Shown in pieces: positions 60,808-64,000 of a stretch of 64,000 bases of DNA; the stretch's first letter is position 1, and the number at the start of each line of letters is the position of its first letter. Source of the DNA: Verrucomicrobiales bacterium (GTDB lineage: Bacteria > Verrucomicrobiota > Verrucomicrobiia > Verrucomicrobiales > DEV007). The position numbers and the translations under genes are program-made. The stretch lies in the NCBI GenBank assembly GCA_029212615.1, contig JARGPJ010000002.1, positions 310,001-374,000 on the forward strand, written 5' to 3'. The notes below the pieces were generated by a model. It was not told the origin of the DNA. It ran no database searches and worked only from the letters and a program-made list of their open reading frames with translations.

Positions 60808-61776
60808 ATGAATCGTCGACAGTTCATCGCCCGTTCCGCTCTTGCGGCAGCGCCTGTTACCACACCCGGCCTCCTCCCCGGAAACGAAATTGCTTCCGCA
60901 TCGGAGACACTCGTTAAAACGCTTTATGACTCTCTTTCCGAAACTCAGAGAGCCGGGATTCTCTTTCCTTTCGACCACTCTCTTCGCACGAAAATTTCAA
61001 ACAACTGGCATATCACGAAGCCACGGATTGGTGATTTCTTAACTGCTGATCAGAATGCGATGGTGGAGGAAATTTTCCTGAAAGCCCACAGTGAAGAGTA
61101 TGCGGAGACAGTGCTCAATCAGGTGATTCAGGACAGTGGACAAAAAGGCTTCGGCGACTCCTCGGTCGCGATTTTCGGTGAACCCGGCTCAGGGGATTTC
61201 CAGTTTGTTCTCACCGGCCGCCATTGCACGCGCCGCATCGATGGAAATTCAGTCGCGGGGAAGGCTTTCGGAGGCCCCGTTTTCTATGGCCATGCTGCTG
61301 ATGGTTTCTATGAGGGACCGGAACACCCCGGCAATGCCTACTGGTATCAGGCAAAGCGAGCCAACAGTGTTTTTCAAATGCTCGATGGAAAACAGCGTGA
61401 AAAAGCACTTCTCGAACATGAACCTGCCGATGAAGCTTCAACGATCAGATTGAAACGCACTGAAGAGGATCTTCCCGGCCTCTCCTTCGCCGACATGTCA
61501 GCCGACCAGAAGAATGAACTTCGCGCGGTCCTCAATGACCTCCTTCTCCCCTTTCGCAAAGAAGACCGGGACGAGTCGATGGCTCTCATCGAAAAGGCCG
61601 GAATCGATTCCCTTCATCTTTCCTTCTATCGTGAAAACGATATCGGCAATGACGGAGTGTGGGACAACTGGCGTCTCGAAGGGCCTCATATGGTGTGGTA
61701 CTTTCGCGGAGCACCCCACGTCCACACCTGGGTCCACATATCAGATCCCGACGTTCCCCGTGAAGCGCGCGCGTAA
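60808..61776 (+). CDS. DUF3500 protein with Tat-type signal
   Basis: A 322-aa protein starting with MNRRQFIARSALAAAP, a twin-arginine-like signal that implies folding (perhaps with a cofactor) before export. The DUF3500 pattern includes LSETQRAGILFPFD, FGEPGSGDFQFVLTGRHCTRRIDGN, AFGGPVFYGHAADG and a His-rich C-terminus (PHMVWYFRGAPHVHTWVHIS) that could bind metal. Function of the family is unknown. Next to a mono-heme cytochrome gene, which suggests a redox role; this is inference from context. Confidence 0.82.
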   Translation: MNRRQFIARSALAAAPVTTPGLLPGNEIASASETLVKTLYDSLSETQRAGILFPFDHSLRTKISNNWHITKPRIGDFLTADQNAMVEEIFLKAHSEEYAETVLNQVIQDSGQKGFGDSSVAIFGEPGSGDFQFVLTGRHCTRRIDGNSVAGKAFGGPVFYGHAADGFYEGPEHPGNAYWYQAKRANSVFQMLDGKQREKALLEHEPADEASTIRLKRTEEDLPGLSFADMSADQKNELRAVLNDLLLPFRKEDRDESMALIEKAGIDSLHLSFYRENDIGNDGVWDNWRLEGPHMVWYFRGAPHVHTWVHISDPDVPREARA

Positions 61777-61857
61777 TGATGAGGAGTGACATCATAGGAA
61801 TTTGCATTTAAAGCCTCTCAGTGGGATTCTCTGCCGAATTCCAAAACGACGTCTCCA

Positions 61858-63483
61858 ATGAGTGATTTCTCCTACCACAAACCTTTCCCGCTCGGCCCTG
61901 ACAAAACTGAATACCGGCTTGTCTCAAAAGAGGGAGTCGAAGTCACCGAATTTGAAGGAAAAGAAATCCTCAAGGTTTCGCCGGAGGCAATCACCCGACT
62001 CGCAAACGAAGCAGTGAGGGATATCTCCTTCATGCTCCGTTCCAGCCACCTCAAGCAGGTTGCGGCGATCCTCGATGACGAAGAATCCACCGATAACGAC
62101 CGCATGGTCGCCCTCACTCTCCTGCGAAATGCTGAGATCGCAGCCCGGGGCATCCTGCCAATGTGCCAGGATACCGGAACCGCAATTGTCATGGGTAAGA
62201 AGGGTCAACAGGTCTGGACCGGAGGCGGTGACGAAGAAGCTCTCGCTGCGGGAATATGGAAAACTTATCAGGAGGAAAACCTGCGCTATTCGCAGATGAC
62301 TCCCTTGACTCTTTTCGAAGAGAAGAACACGAAAACAAACCTTCCTGCCCAGATCGAAATCTACTCGACCGACGGCGATGCCTACGAATTTCTATTCATC
62401 ACCAAAGGCGGAGGCTCAGCCAATAAGACCTTCCTTTATCAGGAGACAAAAGCCCTTCTCAACGAGAAGACATTCATCGACTGGGCCGTTGCCAAGATGG
62501 CTACGCTCGGCACTTCAGCCTGTCCTCCTTACCACATGGCTTTCGTCGTCGGCGGCACCAGCGCCGAAGCGACCTTAAAAACCGTCAAACTCGCCTCAAC
62601 ACGCTATTACGATGAACTGCCAACCGAAGGAGGGGAAAACGCTCAGGCCTTTCGTGATGTTGCGATGGAGGAAACTCTTCTCAAGCAAGCCCGTGCAGTT
62701 GGCATCGGCGCTCAGTTCGGCGGAAAGTATTTTGCGCTCGATGTCCGCGTGATTCGACTGCCGCGGCACGGGGCGAGTTGCCCGGTCGGTCTCGGCGTGA
62801 GCTGTTCCGCAGACCGACAGGCAAAGGCAAAGATCACCCGGGATGGCGTCTTTCTCGAACAACTCGAGACCAATCCGGGCCAATACATTCCGGATAGATG
62901 GCGCGACCATCAGTTTCACGGGGTTCCGGTAGATCTCAATGCCGGGATGGAGGAAACCCTTAAGACACTTTCGAAGTATCCCGTCACGACAGCGCTTGAA
63001 CTTTCCGGGACCATCATCGTCGCGCGGGATATCGCCCACGCCAAGCTTCGTGAAATGATGGAAAACGGTGAGGACCTTCCGGACTACTTCAAACAATACC
63101 CGATCTATTACGCCGGCCCTGCCAAGAAGCCTGACGGGATGCCAAGCGGTTCCTTCGGCCCGACCACCGCCGGACGTATGGATCCCTACGTCGAACTTTT
63201 TCAATCTCACGGCGCTTCAATGGTGATGATTGCCAAAGGAAACCGCAGTCAGCAAGTCACCGACTCCTGTCAAAAATACGGTGGGTTCTATCTCGGATCG
63301 ATTGGCGGACCGGCTGCTATCCTCGCACAGAATCACATTAAGAAAGTCGAGGTTCAGGACTTCGAAGAACTCGGCATGGAAGCGGTCTGGAAAATCGAAG
63401 TGGAGAAGTTTCCCGCCTTCATCCTCGTCGACGACAAAGGTCACGATTTCTTCCGCGACCTGAACTCGTGCCCGGTGAGCTGA
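61858..63483 (+). CDS. fumA: Fumarate hydratase, class I (Fe-S)
   Basis: A 541-aa iron-sulfur fumarase fusing alpha and beta domains, acting in the TCA cycle in the cytosol. Cluster Cys candidates are in [29 protein letters not shown] and [19 protein letters not shown]. The beta domain has [45 protein letters not shown] and [11 protein letters not shown]. The 4Fe-4S centre makes it oxygen-sensitive. Pyrimidine-rich leader, no Shine-Dalgarno. The alcohol dehydrogenase frame begins right after. Confidence 0.95.
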   Translation: MSDFSYHKPFPLGPDKTEYRLVSKEGVEVTEFEGKEILKVSPEAITRLANEAVRDISFMLRSSHLKQVAAILDDEESTDNDRMVALTLLRNAEIAARGILPMCQDTGTAIVMGKKGQQVWTGGGDEEALAAGIWKTYQEENLRYSQMTPLTLFEEKNTKTNLPAQIEIYSTDGDAYEFLFITKGGGSANKTFLYQETKALLNEKTFIDWAVAKMATLGTSACPPYHMAFVVGGTSAEATLKTVKLASTRYYDELPTEGGENAQAFRDVAMEETLLKQARAVGIGAQFGGKYFALDVRVIRLPRHGASCPVGLGVSCSADRQAKAKITRDGVFLEQLETNPGQYIPDRWRDHQFHGVPVDLNAGMEETLKTLSKYPVTTALELSGTIIVARDIAHAKLREMMENGEDLPDYFKQYPIYYAGPAKKPDGMPSGSFGPTTAGRMDPYVELFQSHGASMVMIAKGNRSQQVTDSCQKYGGFYLGSIGGPAAILAQNHIKKVEVQDFEELGMEAVWKIEVEKFPAFILVDDKGHDFFRDLNSCPVS

Positions 63484-63530
63484 GCAGTCCGAAATTCATT
63501 CACCTCCGGGTGTCACCCTTCACCAGTCAT

Positions 63531-64000
63531 TTGAAACAAACGGCGATCCAACTGGAGAAACCGGAACGGTTCACGGAAGTAACGCAACAGCTATCCGAAC
63601 CGCTCCCCGGGGAAGCACGTGTCCGCATTCGGCGCATTGGCGTTTGCGGCACCGACATCCATGCCTTCCACGGACGGCAGCCGTTCTTTAGCTACCCGCG
63701 TATTCTCGGCCACGAGCTGGCTGCGGAGATTGTTTCACTCAACGGCGAGAGTGATTTCGCTCCGGGAGACCTTGTCGCGATCGAACCCTACCTCAACACA
63801 CCTGATTCGCCCGCTTCGAAGAAAGGTAAGCCAAACTGCTGCGAAGAGCTTCAGGTTCTAGGTGTCCATACTGACGGTGGAATGCGTCCTCAGATAAACG
63901 TTCCCATTCGCAAACTCCATCGTTCGAGCGGATGCTCACCCGACCAGCTTGCTCTTGTCGAAATGCTGGGAATTGGCCGCCATGCCGTGAACCGCTCTCT
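63531..64000 (+). CDS. Zinc-type alcohol/polyol dehydrogenase, N-terminal fragment
   Basis: A medium-chain dehydrogenase cut by the window end; about 156 residues are visible. TTG 63531 gives the usual N-terminus (KQTAIQLEKPERF); GTG 63510 in frame is an alternative. The catalytic zinc site is GVCGTDIHAFHG and ILGHELAAEIV. The structural-zinc lobe reads EPYLNTPDSPASKKGKPNCCEELQVLGVHTDGGM (split here by position 80-115); three of its four usual Cys are absent. The GKPNCC and LGVHTDGGM stretches resemble L-galactonate/sorbitol-type dehydrogenases. Substrate unknown. It follows fumarase by under 50 bases. Confidence 0.8.
   Translation, partial: MKQTAIQLEKPERFTEVTQQLSEPLPGEARVRIRRIGVCGTDIHAFHGRQPFFSYPRILGHELAAEIVSLNGESDFAPGDLVAIEPYLNTPDSPASKKGKPNCCEELQVLGVHTDGGMRPQINVPIRKLHRSSGCSPDQLALVEMLGIGRHAVNRS

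Noticed and set aside
1-64000. CRISPR array, prophage, insertion sequence or integrative element
   Set aside because: No regularly spaced repeats, transposase, integrase or phage structural genes were found; gene content reads as core chromosome.

Overview
The window looks like a chromosomal segment of a Verrucomicrobiota bacterium. The reasons are secreted sulfatases, a DUF1080 protein, planctomycete/verrucomicrobial-type c-type cytochromes fused to other domains, a DUF3500 protein and a class I fumarase. Almost no Shine-Dalgarno sequences are visible; many start codons follow pyrimidine-rich leaders instead. I see no phage, insertion sequence, CRISPR array or rRNA. One tRNA gene, tRNA-Lys(UUU), is present without an encoded CCA, and a CCA-adding-type nucleotidyltransferase gene lies about 10 kb away. 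The phylum call is inference from gene content, not from a marker phylogeny.

Layout. 1-2.8 kb: end of miaA, aroB and a YbdG-type mechanosensitive channel. 2.8-8.4 kb, minus strand: a sulfatase, then a run with a SpoU methyltransferase, accA and a LysM protein with a degenerate L,D-transpeptidase domain, then acpP. 8.5-12.7 kb: thiH-thiS, aat (opposite strand), class II aldolase and a DUF1080 protein. 12.8-19.2 kb: an OmpA-like protein paired with a tri-heme cytochrome, a di-heme lipoprotein, a His-rich lipoprotein and a sulfatase without a signal peptide. 19.2-27.5 kb, minus strand: nusA-infB-rbfA-nrnA, two unknown genes and a duplicated NfeD/ClpP-class membrane protease, with a candidate attenuator before nusA. 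27.6-34.4 kb: HAD hydrolase, tRNA-Lys, mgtE, a secreted nuclease, a DhnA-type aldolase, a radical SAM protein and a tRNA-dihydrouridine synthase. 34.5-45.9 kb: yaaA, secreted unknowns, a VanX-like dipeptidase, the tRNA nucleotidyltransferase, an SGNH hydrolase, floA and a three-gene ABC export operon. 46-51 kb: a heme-FGE-like fusion, apbE, nusB, ftsY and an orphan lsrF. 51-55.8 kb: a three-gene signalling operon. 55.8-64 kb: a third sulfatase, a DUF2853 protein, a YdeP-type molybdoenzyme, a mono-heme cytochrome, a DUF3500 protein, fumarase and the start of an alcohol dehydrogenase.

The most interesting locus is the minus-strand operon 55695-50992. Its first product is a receiver domain, a PilZ-like region and a SAM-methyltransferase domain resembling the PhcB (3-OH-PAME synthase) family. 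The second is a six-helix membrane histidine kinase and the third a receiver-histidine kinase hybrid. The set has the architecture of the Ralstonia PhcB-PhcS-PhcR cell-density circuit, but here the putative signal synthase carries its own receiver domain, and a perfect 9-bp inverted repeat lies directly upstream. I propose it as a candidate fatty-acid-methyl-ester-type (or related small-molecule) signalling system in this lineage.

Other points: three sulfatases but no recognisable formylglycine-generating enzyme in the window (the FGE-like protein lacks C-terminal cysteines); pseudo-enzyme domains in the LysM protein and the NfeD-like protease; and a sequence motif shared between the OmpA-like protein and its tri-heme partner.
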